Below are positions 35,258 through 47,205 of a DNA stretch of 64,000 bases, piece after piece (the stretch's first letter is position 1; each line of letters opens with the position of its first letter). Origin of the DNA: Trebouxia sp. TZW2008 (taxonomy: Eukaryota > Chlorophyta > Trebouxiophyceae > Trebouxiales > Trebouxiaceae). The translations under genes and the position numbers were made by a program. Below the pieces are notes generated by a model, which saw only the letters and a program-made list of their open reading frames with translations, was not told the origin of the DNA and did not search any database. The stretch is taken from positions 124,001-188,000 of the forward strand of contig BDIU01000197.1 of NCBI GenBank assembly GCA_002118135.1, written 5' to 3'.

Positions 35258-36100
35258 CCGGGAGGGAAAGCCTTTACAGCCGCTCTAAACTATGCCTTAG
35301 GCTGCAGGGAGTCGAGGTTTGCTTACGTGCTGCCAGTGGACTCTGTGAGGCCTGGGACGTGTTACGCAAAGCTTCACGTTTGCTGACGCTGTGTGCCTGC
35401 AAGGAACCCAAGCCGTTTTGCCTTCACTCGACTGGCATCGACCGGCGTGAACAGTGCCTATCAATCCGCATACGAAAGGCGAAACCAAGGCTTGATCGAC
35501 CTCTGAAAGGCAGCTTGAAAGCCCACTAAATCAAGTGTGAATCTGCCCCTATTTCCTTCAAACTTCTCATGTGAAGATGTGTCCATTGTATCTCACGCTC
35601 TGAACATTGACAAGCTCTCAGCGAGGATCTCGTGCTAACATTGTTCACGTTTTGCAATTTTGATGGTCTAATTCAGTCCCTCTGGGTGCTGTACACAGCA
35701 TCTGTGCACTACTGCAACCTTAACAGTAGCAGCCTGGGGGACCGAATCACAGGCTGCTTACACTGAAGCAGGGTGTCATTTGTCAATGAAAATTTCATGT
35801 TGTTTCAATCTGCACAGTCAGTGTTCAGGAGCATGACTGAAGCTGCAATCAGCTTTGCTCCTGAACCTTGAGCATGCAATAACAGATAAGATTAGCTTGC
35901 TCATTGTTTATGCTGATTCACAGCTACAGCATGCATTCATGTGCAGAGACGAGGCAAATCAACCAGTACTTCTGTCACTATGTCATAATCATTGATACCT
36001 CATTGAGCAGACTACTCCTTGCCCAGTCCATTGTGCCCCATAAGCAAGAAGGTCTTTTTGCCAATGCATCTAATGTGAGGTATATGTATCACCATGTGCC
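35258..36100. other. Intergenic interval upstream of the ADIP-like gene
   Basis: The first about 250 bases may hold a 5' exon of the ADIP-like gene: a minus-strand open frame with a GTAAGC donor near 35327 is present, but its phase does not fit. I see nothing else before the MFS stop. Confidence 0.4.
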
Positions 36101-39100
36101 TCATGAGGACAGCAGTGGCTCTTCAACATCTGCTGTTGTCTGTGACCGAGGGTTGCTCAAGCATGGCAGTCTGCAAACACCGTCATCTACAAAGGCTAGC
36201 AAAGGTACAAGTGGGATGTATGCTGCCAGCTTGAGGCCCGCAGTTATCAAGAAAGTATTCTGATAGCCATAGCGCTCTATCAAAAGCCTGCAAAGTGCAA
36301 AAGGCAGAATTTGGTCAGGACAGGTCAGCTAGATGCCTCTCAAGAGTCATCAGTCAACATTGAAAGCAACAGAAAAAGTTTGCAGACAGCAAGCATGCAA
36401 TGCATACAGGGACGTCTCGAATAACCAGGCAAGCAGACTGGAGATGTGCCTGTTGCTTCAGGTGTGCCCAGGACATCTACGACACTGCACATACAATGCA
36501 TCACAAGGACTTGATTTAGTCAGACATGGCAGCAGGCTTGCATCAGCTATTGGCTGATGCATCAGAGGTGACGCATTACACTTGGCCTATATTTCAGCTA
36601 AGGCTTGTACAGTGCAGGCGCATCTTGCAGGCTACCAAAAGCATGCAGAAGACTCGCCCGCCAGCAGCAGCCAAGCCAGACCAGGAGAAAGTCCTCACAC
36701 TTACAAGAATATCAACAACATCAGCGCTGTCTTCAAGGTGGATGCGTCGTGAACCTTCTGCTGCAATTAGACTGTCAAAGGGATGAAGAAGACTCACCCG
36801 CCAGCAGCAGCTGACCCAGACCAGGAAAAGGTCCTCACACTATCAAGTGCGTTGAATTTGCCCCTATGACGCGAAGGTACGTTATCCATCATCAGGCTTT
36901 TCAAAAGGGGGCGACCACAGTTGGCAAATGCTGTGCGTGTCAGATGCAGCGCAACCAGAATCTCCCTGTTTGAGCCTGTGCCAGGAGGTACGTACGCCAT
37001 GCAACACAGCAGAAACATGTCCAGCAACTTGGACACTAGGTTGACTTGCAGTCTCCCTAATCTGTACAACATCAACAAAAGACGTCAGAGGCAACCACAG
37101 GTGTGGATTCCGTCCCTGCAACATCTCATGCACAGTGCAAGAGCTGACATCAAAAACAAAGGAAGGCATGCTAGCCCATCAAACATGCGACCTTTGCTGC
37201 ATCAAGACCTTTCTTGCCCAGCATGTTCCACCTTTGGCTGCGGGGCAAAGAGTCAACTCTTGCTGAGAGAGAAGCAGTGAGTCACCTTTTGCTGAGAGCT
37301 TGCCCTGTGAGAGCTGCAGTGCTGATCCCAAGCGGTGTGAAGACTGCCAGCAACGAGATATAGATTGGCTGCATTGCGCACATCTGGATGAAGAACAGAG
37401 CAAAGAACTTGATGGTCATCCCTGCAGTGCAGCCACCACTGGAATCAAGCTGGACGCATGTTGAGCTTTTGACAAAAGTCGTAACTAAGAGCCAAAGTGA
37501 CTATGCAAAGACTGTGCAAAGTCTATTGCAACCTGAAGCCGAATGCAGATTTGCTGAGAATCAAAGCTGCTGTGCACAGAATGCACTCCTGGCTGTCGCT
37601 GCTGAGCAACGCTGGTGTGACGGTCTGGCGCAGCACTTGTGACTGCTACAGGATATGCATTACGTTTGCCTGTGCCTTCTGTAGCGAGCTCAACTTGACT
37701 ACAGTTGTGGATGAAAGGTGGACGAAACTGTCGAAACTCGCCTGCTGCCAAAGCCCCTATGAAGTCTGTGAGTGTGATCAGAACAGGTATTGCAATGACA
37801 GGCTGTGGGCGCTGTTGCGCTGGCTGTGTGGCTTGTGATTGTGCTTGTTCCGAGACCAGCCTTTGCTTATTCGCTCTGTCAGGGATCTCGCTCAGCAAAG
37901 GCAATTGCTCTGAAGGTGCAAGGTGGCTTCTTGATATTCTGCGGAATCATATTTAGTTACTGTGTGAACAATAGTGTCAGGTGCACAGTTCAACGCAAAA
38001 GTGACCAAATCGTAATAACGCATCTGCAGATTCAGCAACACATCACAATGAAAAGTTGACATCGGCTGCTAAGCATAATACAGATCAGCCAGATCATGAA
38101 GCCTGGGATTCAATGACACACAAATTATAAGATTGTAGTGTGTCTTCCCCTACCTGTCATCTTCAATATGGTGTGCGTGACTCAAAGCAGCACCGTCATC
38201 AAAGAAGCACATGACCACCAAGGGAATGATCATGATTGCCAGGCCTGCTAACAGGACATAGCGGCATGTCTGCACCTGCAGAAATTAACCACAATTGCAT
38301 GTCAATGTACTGTTTTACAAAGCAGGTAGCATAAGACAAGAAGAGACCTTGATGTCATGGCAGGGCAGAGAGAAAACCTTCTGTTTCCAAAAGCAGCCCA
38401 GGATAAGTGCGCAACCGACAAAATTTCATGCTAGGAGTGCATTCAAGACCAAGAGCACCTGTACTTTTGGCTTCTGTGCTGTCAGTTGGCTTGTATGCAA
38501 TAGAAAATGCACAAAGTCAGGAGAGGCCTCAAGCATGACAAGCACCAGTTGCTAGCACTACCCAAAACTCAAATTGCTGCTTCTGATGAGCAGGAGGTGC
38601 CCTTTTCTCAGGATTTTCTGGTAAGCATTATGCAATTACGGGCAGAGTGGTTTCAAAACGCAGGCATTGGCTGTTCAACAGTGCCCACAGTATGACAGCA
38701 TTGTGCAATCACAGGCAGACTGACCTCCCACCTGTTGCCCAGTAAGGCAAACAGCACCAAGCTTGTCAGAGGTCCCAGCCCGGACGCCATGCTGTTCACC
38801 ACTGCCTTGGTTGTATACAGGGAGCTGCGTGCAAGGCACAATCGTTGGGACAAAAACATGTGCAAGGCAGAACAACTGCCTTTGTAGTATACAAAGAGCT
38901 GCATGCAAGGCACAGTGAGTTGTATGCACTCACATTCCATTTGATTAAAGCAGGCAAATGATACAGTAAACTCTCTTTGTAAGGGCACTCAATGTAGGGA
39001 CAACCTTGATGTAAGGACAACGCCTTTGGTGACCAAACACTGCAAACTGACTGCAATAGTCCCTCTGAGTAAGGACAATTTGATGTAAGGACAAGTTTCT

Positions 39101-40552
39101 TGGTAACCAAAGCAGTCGTTACAAAGAGAGTTTACTGTATAAGGGCAATGCTGCAAAGGCAAAGAACATCAGGCTTGTCAGAGGTCCCAGCCCAGAGGCC
39201 ATGATGTACATCACTTCCTTGGTGTTACAGGGAACTGCGTGCAAGGCACGCCCAGTAAGAAACTGCATACTGCTCAGTCAGTTAGTCAAGAAACACATGC
39301 ACAGCGCCGACCAAGTAGACAGATGATGCATAGGGATAGCAGTGTAACACATGATGGAAGGCTCAGGTTGCTGGACAATAAAAGCTGTACAGATTCTCGG
39401 GCACTAACATAGTGCACGCAATCAGAAGCAACACGAAATGCATAACAGACCCAGCAGCAGCTAAGCTGCATGCCAGAGGTGTGCGTCTGCAAGACGCTAC
39501 GCAATGTCACCACAGACCCCCAGTGCCTTGACGTCACATCTGGGTAGCATTCAGCAAGCGGACAACAGCTGTCAATGACTTGCACTGACCTTTTGCCCCT
39601 AGGGGTGCAGTCTGCAAACAGTGCCTCCAGGGGAGCATTGTTAAAGCCTGTGTAGCTGCCCAGTAGACCACAGGCCACGCACAGGTATGCCACTGGCAGC
39701 TTGTTCAACAGTGTTACAGCCAAGGTTGCCCCTGCCACTGTGCCCAAAGCTGCTGCCCCTTTGAGAATGTAATCCCGTCTGTACTTATCTGCCAACCAAC
39801 CTGCTGGCAATGCTGCAACCATCTGCAGCAGCAATGTGGTTGAGCATGATCACCATGTTGCTATTGTTTCTGTGACAATACAATCCCGCCTGTACCTGTC
39901 AGCCAGCCAGCCAGCCAGCCTGCTGGCAATGCTGCAACCATCTGCATGCACAGCAGCACTGAGACTTTGTGCTTGGCCATCATATTGCTGCTGCCCCTGT
40001 CGCAATACATTCTTGTCTTTACTTGTCTGTCAACCACCCTGCTGGCAATGCTGCAACCATCTGTATGGTGAAGCAAACAACAGCTCTGTCAGAATATGCG
40101 GCTTGTGATCCTGTCTTGTGCAGCAGGCAATAATCATATGCCTGTGTTTGAGAAGTCAAAAATGCAAGTGCTGTTCCAGTGTGCAACTGAAGTTGCAATG
40201 TGCACTTGAGGTTGCAATGTGCCCTTGAGGTTGCACTGAGCAGGATGAGCAGTGGTGTAGACAGTGCTTGTCACAACAAACTAACCTGTGCGATGCCTGT
40301 GATGCCCTGTACATATCCCACAGTACTGTTGCTGCCGCTGCAGAGGTAGATGTATTGACTCAAGACTGCTCCTGACCTGACGCTTGCACTGCCAGTCTCA
40401 AACAAGGTCCATATCAAAGCGATCTGTGGACAGTGTACATTGTGTGAAACTCACAGGTGTATAGTATGTGACCTCGCCCTGATGCGTTGCCGTACCTTTA
40501 CATTGTAGCTGTATCTCTCAAATTTGCGCCAAACGCGCAGCGGTGTCGACAT
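36101..40552 (-). CDS. Major facilitator superfamily transporter
   Basis: Nine phased exons (40496-40552, 40286-40423, 39590-39822, 38725-38824, 38154-38275, 37742-37875, 37286-37421, 36798-36965, 36101-36287) encode 424 residues. Seen: MSTPLRVWRKFERYSYN start; the loop 2-3 signature PAGWLADKYRRDYILK (about 71-86) after a membrane helix; VTLLNKLPVAYLCVACGLLG; GLAIMIIPLVVMCFFDDG; VIAIPVLITLTDFIGALAAG; IKFFALFFIQMC; and the second-half motif LMMDNVPSRHRGKFNALDS (about 332-350), then NTFLITAGLKLAAYIPLVPLL and an acidic tail EEPLLSS. The substrate cannot be inferred. Intron 6 appears to use a GC donor (CAG then GCGAGT). An intact MITE sits in intron 3, next to copies of exon 4's acceptor edge. 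Exon 3's acceptor edge is copied twice upstream and exon 8's donor edge once downstream. Confidence 0.85.
38964..39137 (+). mobile_element. Intact pogo/Tc1-mariner-like MITE
   Basis: 174 bp bounded by perfect 19-bp inverted termini (CAGTAAACTCTCTTTGTAA and its reverse complement) and flanked by TA on both sides (38962-38963 and 39138-39139). With the flanking bases the palindrome is 22 bp. CAGT..ACTCTC ends with a TA target duplication are typical of pogo-like DNA transposons. The interior repeats TGTAAGGACAA and has no reading frame for a transposase, so it is a non-autonomous element. Confidence 0.92.
39885..40063 (-). repeat. Two acceptor-edge copies of MFS exon 3
   Basis: GCTGGCAATGCTGCAACCAT followed by CTG, the reverse complement of the exon 3 start and its acceptor, recurs at 39920-39944 and 40040-40064. 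Upstream coding remnants (CTGTACCTGTCAGCCAGCC) accompany it. A 4-bp AGCC slippage run lies at 39901-39921. Confidence 0.85.
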
Positions 40553-41514
40553 AAACGGCCTGCAGCCTCAGGGACTGTTGAATTACTGCACGAAGCCGGC
40601 TGCGCAGCGCCGATCAAAGCCAAGAACAAGACCAGCAAGTCCAGATGTAATGATCTCGCAACGATGCCGAATTGTGTATACACAGAATTGTCGCTTTTGG
40701 AAGCGTGGCGAACTTTGCCAAGGTTTGACTTCTGAGATGCTGAACTCAGCTCAGAGCAGAGACGCTTGTTTGCACAATATTTTACCTTGATTGAACACAG
40801 AATGCTGCTGCCATGCTTGCAATGGCACAGTCACTATTAACGGTTACAACGTATGCATGGACAAACTTGAATGGCAGCTTGCCGCAGACTCTGAGGCTAC
40901 ACTGTCAGCTGTTACACAAGGCCAGCTGCAGACAAGGTAATGGCAAGATTGCAAAGTGAGCAAGCAAGTCAGATACACAGCATTTCCAGCTATTGGCTCT
41001 TGGCTTGTACTAGACAAATCAGTAACAATTTATAGGATTGAGGTCAGATACGCAGCAGAAATAAGGCTGCACCTCACGAAGAGCATGCATTGCAGTGATC
41101 TACACCTGTGTGGCTATAGTACCAACAGTAAATCTGCTCACACGCACGCAAGACTATTGGCTGGGGCCACAGGCAAATTGTTATGTACATGTGACGTTCT
41201 GCGTAGAGACCAAGACTGTAGCTCGACTCCTGAACACTCCACAGGCAGCTGCTGGGTTTCTGCCTGCAAAACACACAACATGCTCAGTTTCTTGCAGTTG
41301 TTACAGCAGTGCAGGAACGGATGCTTGCTGCAAAAGGTTTGATGGTGATAGGCTATGACAGCAGCAAGTGAGCAGAATTGACATTGTGTAACTAGCACAT
41401 AGCATGCATCATGCAAATGCAGGACAATCAGCGCAACACTGCAGCTGCAACAGCGCCTCCCAGACAGTCAAGCACAACCAAAGGCGGAATCTCACCTGTG
41501 TGACACTGCCCCCT
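40553..41514. other. Intergenic interval between MFS and the 702-aa gene
   Basis: Promoter side of the MFS gene and 3' side of the next minus-strand gene. Short frames at 40956-41416 lack supporting splice context or family similarity. Confidence 0.4.
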
Positions 41515-44500
41515 CTAGAAGGCTCTGCCCATCACCAGGGATCCCCTGCTGGCTGACCCGCCACGAGTGTCAAGGGGGCCAGCTGCCAAGTTGGGATCCT
41601 CATTCTGACCGCTGACCCTGCTCTTCTTCTTCAGGGCTGCCTTGGCCTTGCCCTTCAGCGTGGAAGTGCCCTTGGACACCTTCACCTTGGCCTGAATCAC
41701 TTTGTTGCCCAACCTTGCCTTGAGAGAGGAGGTGGACCTCTCAAGGCGGTGGGTGGGGGCAGTGGCCTGGGGCAGGGCAGTCTTAAGAGCCCCAGGGGTG
41801 GGAGCAGGATTGATGGGGGTAGGAACAATGCCAGCCTGGCATGGGTTGGCCTACAGGAGCATGGGCAACAGTCAGCTGGACCCAACAGTGTGGCTGGGAC
41901 AACATAATGTCTAGGAAGCGCAGCGCATGTTGACTCATTGTCTGAACACAGACTGGTACGGTTAGAGCTCTACCAGTGACAGTGTACTGCTATGACAAAG
42001 GGTTTAAACAATCAGCATTGCTTGGCAACAGGAGCATCTCCTTGAGCTGAAAAGACAGAATCAGTTACACAGCATTTGATGCATTGATGGACAGTGCAGA
42101 AAAGCAGTGACGGTTTGAGAAGGGCACGTGAGCTGTACCTGAGAAGAGGGGGATTTGCCACTGAAGACCCTCTTGGGCATAGACACAGCTTTGGCCAGCT
42201 TGCCCTTGACCAAGGACGTGGTCCTCCTGACTCTGCTTGTGGTGGGGGCTTGGGCTACCCCAGGGAGAGGGTTGACCCCCTCAGCAGTGTAGCCATCCTC
42301 AAGCGCAACCTTGGTCATGATCTGCAGCAGGATCGCCTTCAGTGACATGAATTTGGGCTGCACATCAGCTGCATTGCATGCACTTGCCTGTATGTTTGGC
42401 AATGCACATACCAATGACAACAATGCTCAGCTGCAGGTGATAGCAAGCAGACTGGTTTGACTGCAAAGAGACACAGCAGACATGATCACAAGCAGGCTGC
42501 TTTTTGACAAAGCAACAGCAACACTAATCCTGCTTGCAAGGCACGGACGTTTTTGGTGAAAATTAGCGCAAGCAAGTCAGCAGACACTGATCAAGGATGC
42601 ACTCTATGCTTTACACTACAACAATGACATAGATGCTGGCAGCAGAGCAGTTCAAGAAGCTCTGTGGCATAAGAAAATTGTTACCTGACTACCAGAGGTG
42701 CCCTTCTTCAATGGCAACCAGCTGGTCATCTTCTTCTTCATAGAAGAAGTTGACCTCCTGAGGCGCTGCATTGGGGTGACTGACACACCAGCAACCACAG
42801 GGGATGAATCACAGGCCTGGACCAGGGCAGCTGTGGGTGCAGCTGCTGAGTCACCAGCAGCAGTAAGCAGTGACTCAGGAGACCCAGGCAGCGAAGCTGA
42901 GGGTGCAGCTGCTGAGTCATCAGCAGGAGGTGGTGGGGGAGACTCGTCAGCAGTCGTAGGCGCACTTGATGGCGAGGAAGAAGAAGGCTGGCAATGTGAT
43001 GGGGCAGAATGCGAAGAAGAGAAGCAGTGATGAGAAGGTGGGGATGAGGATGTGCGTGGGAATGAAGTCGCTGGGGCATCAGATGACATCCCGCGGGTCT
43101 GGTCTGCAACGTCCTGGTTTGGGCGAGCACCAGCCTGCAGCACCATTCAAACAAATTTGAGTCCTGCCAGCAGACAATCCACCAGCATAGCATGGCATCA
43201 CGCAGCACACACTGTTTACATGATATCGTTTTGATACAGACCAAAGATTGTATGCACAAACATGCACTTGAGATGAATATCAATACGCAAAAGCTGCTTT
43301 TGCATGCCGCACTACAACAGTCTTGTCAGACAGAATCTGCCCCACACACATCTAATGCTGACTGAAAAGTGCACCAGTTGCTATGAAGGGTGTTGATAGC
43401 TACCTGTGCAGTGATATTGACTGTGTTGGATGCTTCCTTAGGGTTGCCCTTCATCCCAGCAGGCATACTCAGGGGTGCCTCCTCAGTCTTTGCCTCGTCT
43501 TCCTCAGCCACACCTGCAACACAAACGCACCACTCAGTCAGCACTCAACACAATTGATAGCTGCATGTTCATGCAACACCTTTGTAGTGTGCTGAGCCCG
43601 CGTGTGATGCTGAGGATAGACAGTGTATCTGGCGTCTTGGAATGATGCAGCAAAGCCCTGTCAGGAAATGATGTCTAAACAAAAAAATATGACAAGTTGT
43701 ATATTCTGATTGGCAATTAATTGACCAATTTCTGACTGTTGTCAGCAAACGCTGCAAGAACACACTATGATTCACTCGCATAACATGCAAACTATGGCTC
43801 CACTTGCACGACAAAACTCCCTAAAGGGCATGCTCAGTAGGGTGCTTACCGTAGAGGTAGGACATGTCAGTGGGCTCAGCGTCCAGACCCAGACCATCAA
43901 AAGCAAAGTCCAAAGTGTTCCTGATGGTTCGCTCGACTGCCCAGCTTATGGCAGCGTCCCTCAGGTGGTCATCACTGGCAATGCCGACCTACAGCATACA
44001 ACAAAACTGACTACCATACAGGTGTGAGAGGTCAGCTGGCTCAAAGTCCAGACTGAAGTCAATGACAAAGAGCGTGTGCTCACTTCAGAGGTGTGACCAG
44101 GCAGCAAAACAGCACACAGTGCAGCCAGTCAAAGCTATACTTTGGCCTCAGATTTCTCTGCTGTGCGTCATATTGGACATGACGCATAGCACAGGTCTTT
44201 TGCAAGACAAGACATGTGACATCAAAACTTCCCACATAGCATTTTATCTGCGGCAACATCACCACATATCACACACAAATGGAGGAAAGCTAGACTGGTG
44301 CAAGCAGTTAGTGGACATAAATTGAAGAACCTGCTGAGGCATCACTGATGCAAGGCAAATGGACACTGTCAATCGCCGTGATGGCACAGAATATTGCGCC
44401 AAAACCTTACCCACACACACCTAGCAATCCTGACTAGAAACAGTAGCAAAAACTATGATTGGTATTGAAAGCTACCTGTGCATTGATGCTGACTGTGTTG

Positions 44501-46211
44501 AAGCCCAGCTTCGGGTTGCTCTGGGTCTCAGCGCGGGCAGAGGGTGCCTCCTGAGCATGCGCCTCTTCTTCCTCAGCCACACCTGCACAACAAGAGTACA
44601 CCTCAGTTAGAACTCAAAAAGCTGATAGCTTGTTGTCGCTCACGTTCCAAAATAAGTTTGCGCTCAGTCAGCTCGAGTCGTCTGGGAACCAGACAAATGA
44701 GTCGCGGCCCTTCAGTTCCATGAATAAAATTTCATCAAAGACCACGGCTGATTACAATGTCAAGGCCATCGCTGATCAAACAGAATAAATTCATGAGAAA
44801 CAGAGATGATACGCTGTGTTTACATGTTCTTGTATGGTGCTCAGTCCACATATGATGCTGACAATGAACAGTGTCGCCAGGTGTTATAATATGGGCTTTT
44901 CAGGTCATGCTCTTTGAAACATGTACAACAAAGATGTGCAGCAGAATGACATGACAGTCAGGCATCAGAACTGATCGCAACGACTGCTGCAAATACATTT
45001 TATTGCAGAACATGCAGACTATTGTAATTGTATCTTGTGACATAAATGAAATATCAGACTCAAGTATGTGTGCTCACCATACAAGTGGGAGAGATCAGCC
45101 GGCTCAGGGTCCAAACTTGCACCATCGAGAGCGGCGTCGACTGTGTTCCTCAATGTCCGCTCAAGTGCCCAGCTGATGGCAGCAGCCCTCAGGTGGTCAG
45201 CGTCTATGCCAGCATACACTGGGACTGACACAACAATGGGATTGGGAGCAGCACTGGCGTCAGATGTGCCACTAGATGTGACATGAGCGTCTGTGGCTTT
45301 GGGGGCGGTAGCGGGGGGTTTGATATTTTCTGGTATGGTCTGAAGGGGTGGCAGTTGGTGGGTGCCAGGCCTTCTGCGTCGTCTAGCAGCTCGTGCCTCG
45401 TCACGAGGTGGCTCAAACAACAGCGCACAGGTCTGCCGGATGGCCAGCATGCACTGTGCTGGCCCCTGCTTCCAGTCGGCTTGAACAACATTGTCTCCGG
45501 CCACTGACATCGCTGCCCAGAGCATAAAGCTGACAAAAACAACACAAAACTGCGCGCCCGGCAGAAAAATGGCAATATCCACATGGGTTGGGTTCACCAC
45601 AAGCCGTCTGTGCCAGTGGTGGCGTCTGGCTAGGGTGACCAGGCAGCTGAACGGGATTGCCTCCCAAAGACTGATTGTCCCCCAAAACCAGCGGAGTGGG
45701 AGCCCACTTGAAAGCTTCTTGACACCCCACCCTGAATGTGCAGACACTGGTTGACATCCAGTCAACAGGCACAAGCATAGGGCATGTCACGAAGGCTCTG
45801 CCAAACTTGCTAGGGAAGAACTTTCAATGCAGGCTAGGCAAGCAGCGACTTACAGATGAGCAGGCTCAACCATGGCAGGCGAACACATGCATCGCCGCAG
45901 CGCGGAAGTCCCAGGAGTCTGAAGACTATGCTTGAGGGCCATGCGGATGTGTCGCTATCGAGCTCCGCTGCCGGCCCATAGCAGCAAATGAGCACTGCAA
46001 CCGCAACTTGGACGGCAATGAAGCAGTACTTGCTGCACTCACACCGGACGCTGTCAGCAACTCACAAGCACTTACTACAAGAGCGAGGCAGGTGGCAGGT
46101 GGCAGGTTCACAACATAGGTACTGCGCCGAAGGTCAAGCTGCTCACCTTACAATGTCCGTTAGCCGCACAGGACGGTTTGCCCTGCGTCTTGGTGGCTCG
46201 TCCGACTCCAT
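41515..46211 (-). CDS. Unrecognised 702-aa protein: membrane-like N-terminus, duplicated helical module, basic Ser/Thr tail
   Basis: Nine phased exons (46147-46211, 45854-45918, 45078-45731, 44476-44582, 43850-43988, 43404-43513, 42685-43134, 42139-42321, 41515-41850) give 702 residues. The start METs at MESDEPPRRRANRPVRLTD. Residues about 22-120 hold hydrophobic stretches (LPWLSLLIWW; FWGTISLWEAIPFSCLVTLA; FCVVFVSFMLWAAMSVAG) that could form two or three membrane segments. A helical module (DADHLRAAAISWALERTLRN ... LSHLYG) plus an acidic exon (GVAEEEEAHAQEAPS) is repeated as SDDHLRDAAISWAVERTIRN ... MSYLYG plus GVAEEDEAKTEEAPL, an in-frame duplication of an exon pair. A proline/serine-rich exon follows, then three basic motifs (LRRSTSSMKKK, VRRTTSLVKGK, LERSTSSLKAR). 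No catalytic motif was recognised. The choice of acceptor for exon 8 is uncertain. Confidence 0.6.
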
Positions 46212-46881
46212 CTCACTTCATGGGTGTGAACATGAGGACCTATGGAAGCATACTTCGCAAGACGAGCTTGCCAAAGTTGTCGCTGCAAAAGCGCGGCTTG
46301 GAGCAACACAGCACCCCTCTCGGGCCGGCAAGGTCACTCAATCCGGACCGGAGAGTGTCTCACAAGCTACACTGACTGCACGTTGTCCCTGATGAAAGCG
46401 TGAGACAGCGAATGTCGCGCAGACCGGCCGCTTGCGCTAGACGCGCTGTGTAGGGTGGGATGCCAAATGCAAGGACTCTAAATGTCTTTTGGGGCGGGGG
46501 CAGGCGGAGGGTCTGACCGGGTCCCTCGGGGGGCAGAAACCTCTTCTTCTTCGTGCTTACTTGGCTCTTGCTTGCAATTGCACATTTGCTAATGCTTCAT
46601 CCATTTTGCGAAGCAATTTGCTAAGGTTTGCTCGTACACGATCAGACAGGACCCTGTACGTCGATACGCAGCTGGCCTGTGAATACAGAATACCGGCATA
46701 CCGGCAGCGTACGGTAACGCTTCGTGATGGTGCATGTGCTGTAGAATAACGTCGTGTACCACAGGTACCGGTTGCCCAACGTAAACGTCGTTGCTGTTTT
46801 TGCTTGACTGATATCAAGCTTGGAAAGTGAGTGTCAGAGAGAAGAGGTGAATGCACTTGCCAAATTAAAAGCTGGAAAAGG
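46212..46881. other. Divergent intergenic region
   Basis: Separates the 702-aa gene (leftward) from the intronless 107-aa gene (rightward) and presumably holds both promoters. Includes a GC-rich stretch (GGGGCGGGGGCAGGCGGAGG, 46491-46510). No coding exon was supported. Confidence 0.4.
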
Positions 46882-47205
46882 ATGACAGCCTCACCAACTG
46901 ACCCCAGTGTGCTCAGCGCTGTCAATCACAAAATAGTTGCTGAGGGCGAGACCTTGCCGCTGGTGCGTCTGAAGGACGGGACTGAGGTGCAGACGGGCAC
47001 TGTGGGAGCTGTACTACAAAACATCAGGCTTTACAATCAAGGCGAAAGAGGCCAAGTGGAGCAGGACCTGCAAGCGGCTGTGCCTACCCTTTGGAGGGTC
47101 GGCCTTTTCGATTTGTTTACACCACAGGAGTTCATGGCAGGAGACAATGCTGGCCGCAAGTACCTTGGGCAACTGGCTCAACAGTATCACGAGGCTCAAA
47201 CATAA
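46882..47205 (+). CDS. Small intronless conserved hypothetical protein (107 aa)
   Basis: A single uninterrupted frame from an ATG in AAAAGGATGACAGCC context to TAA. An in-frame ATG at 46831 would add 17 residues that look non-conserved. The sequence is compact and globular-looking (VNHKIVAEGETLPLVRLKDG; GLFDLFTPQEF; AGRKYLGQLAQQYHE). It resembles a small family I associate with bacteria and fungi (possibly DUF7709); that assignment is from memory and not certain. Every other complete gene here has 6-23 exons, so a single-exon gene could be a relatively recent transfer from bacteria. No partner gene suggests its role. Confidence 0.6.
   Translation: MTASPTDPSVLSAVNHKIVAEGETLPLVRLKDGTEVQTGTVGAVLQNIRLYNQGERGQVEQDLQAAVPTLWRVGLFDLFTPQEFMAGDNAGRKYLGQLAQQYHEAQT

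Noticed and set aside
45738..45774. ATG at 45774 as the start of the 702-aa protein
   Set aside because: Two upstream exons (46147-46211 and 45854-45918) splice in perfect phase to 45731 and give a better N-terminus.
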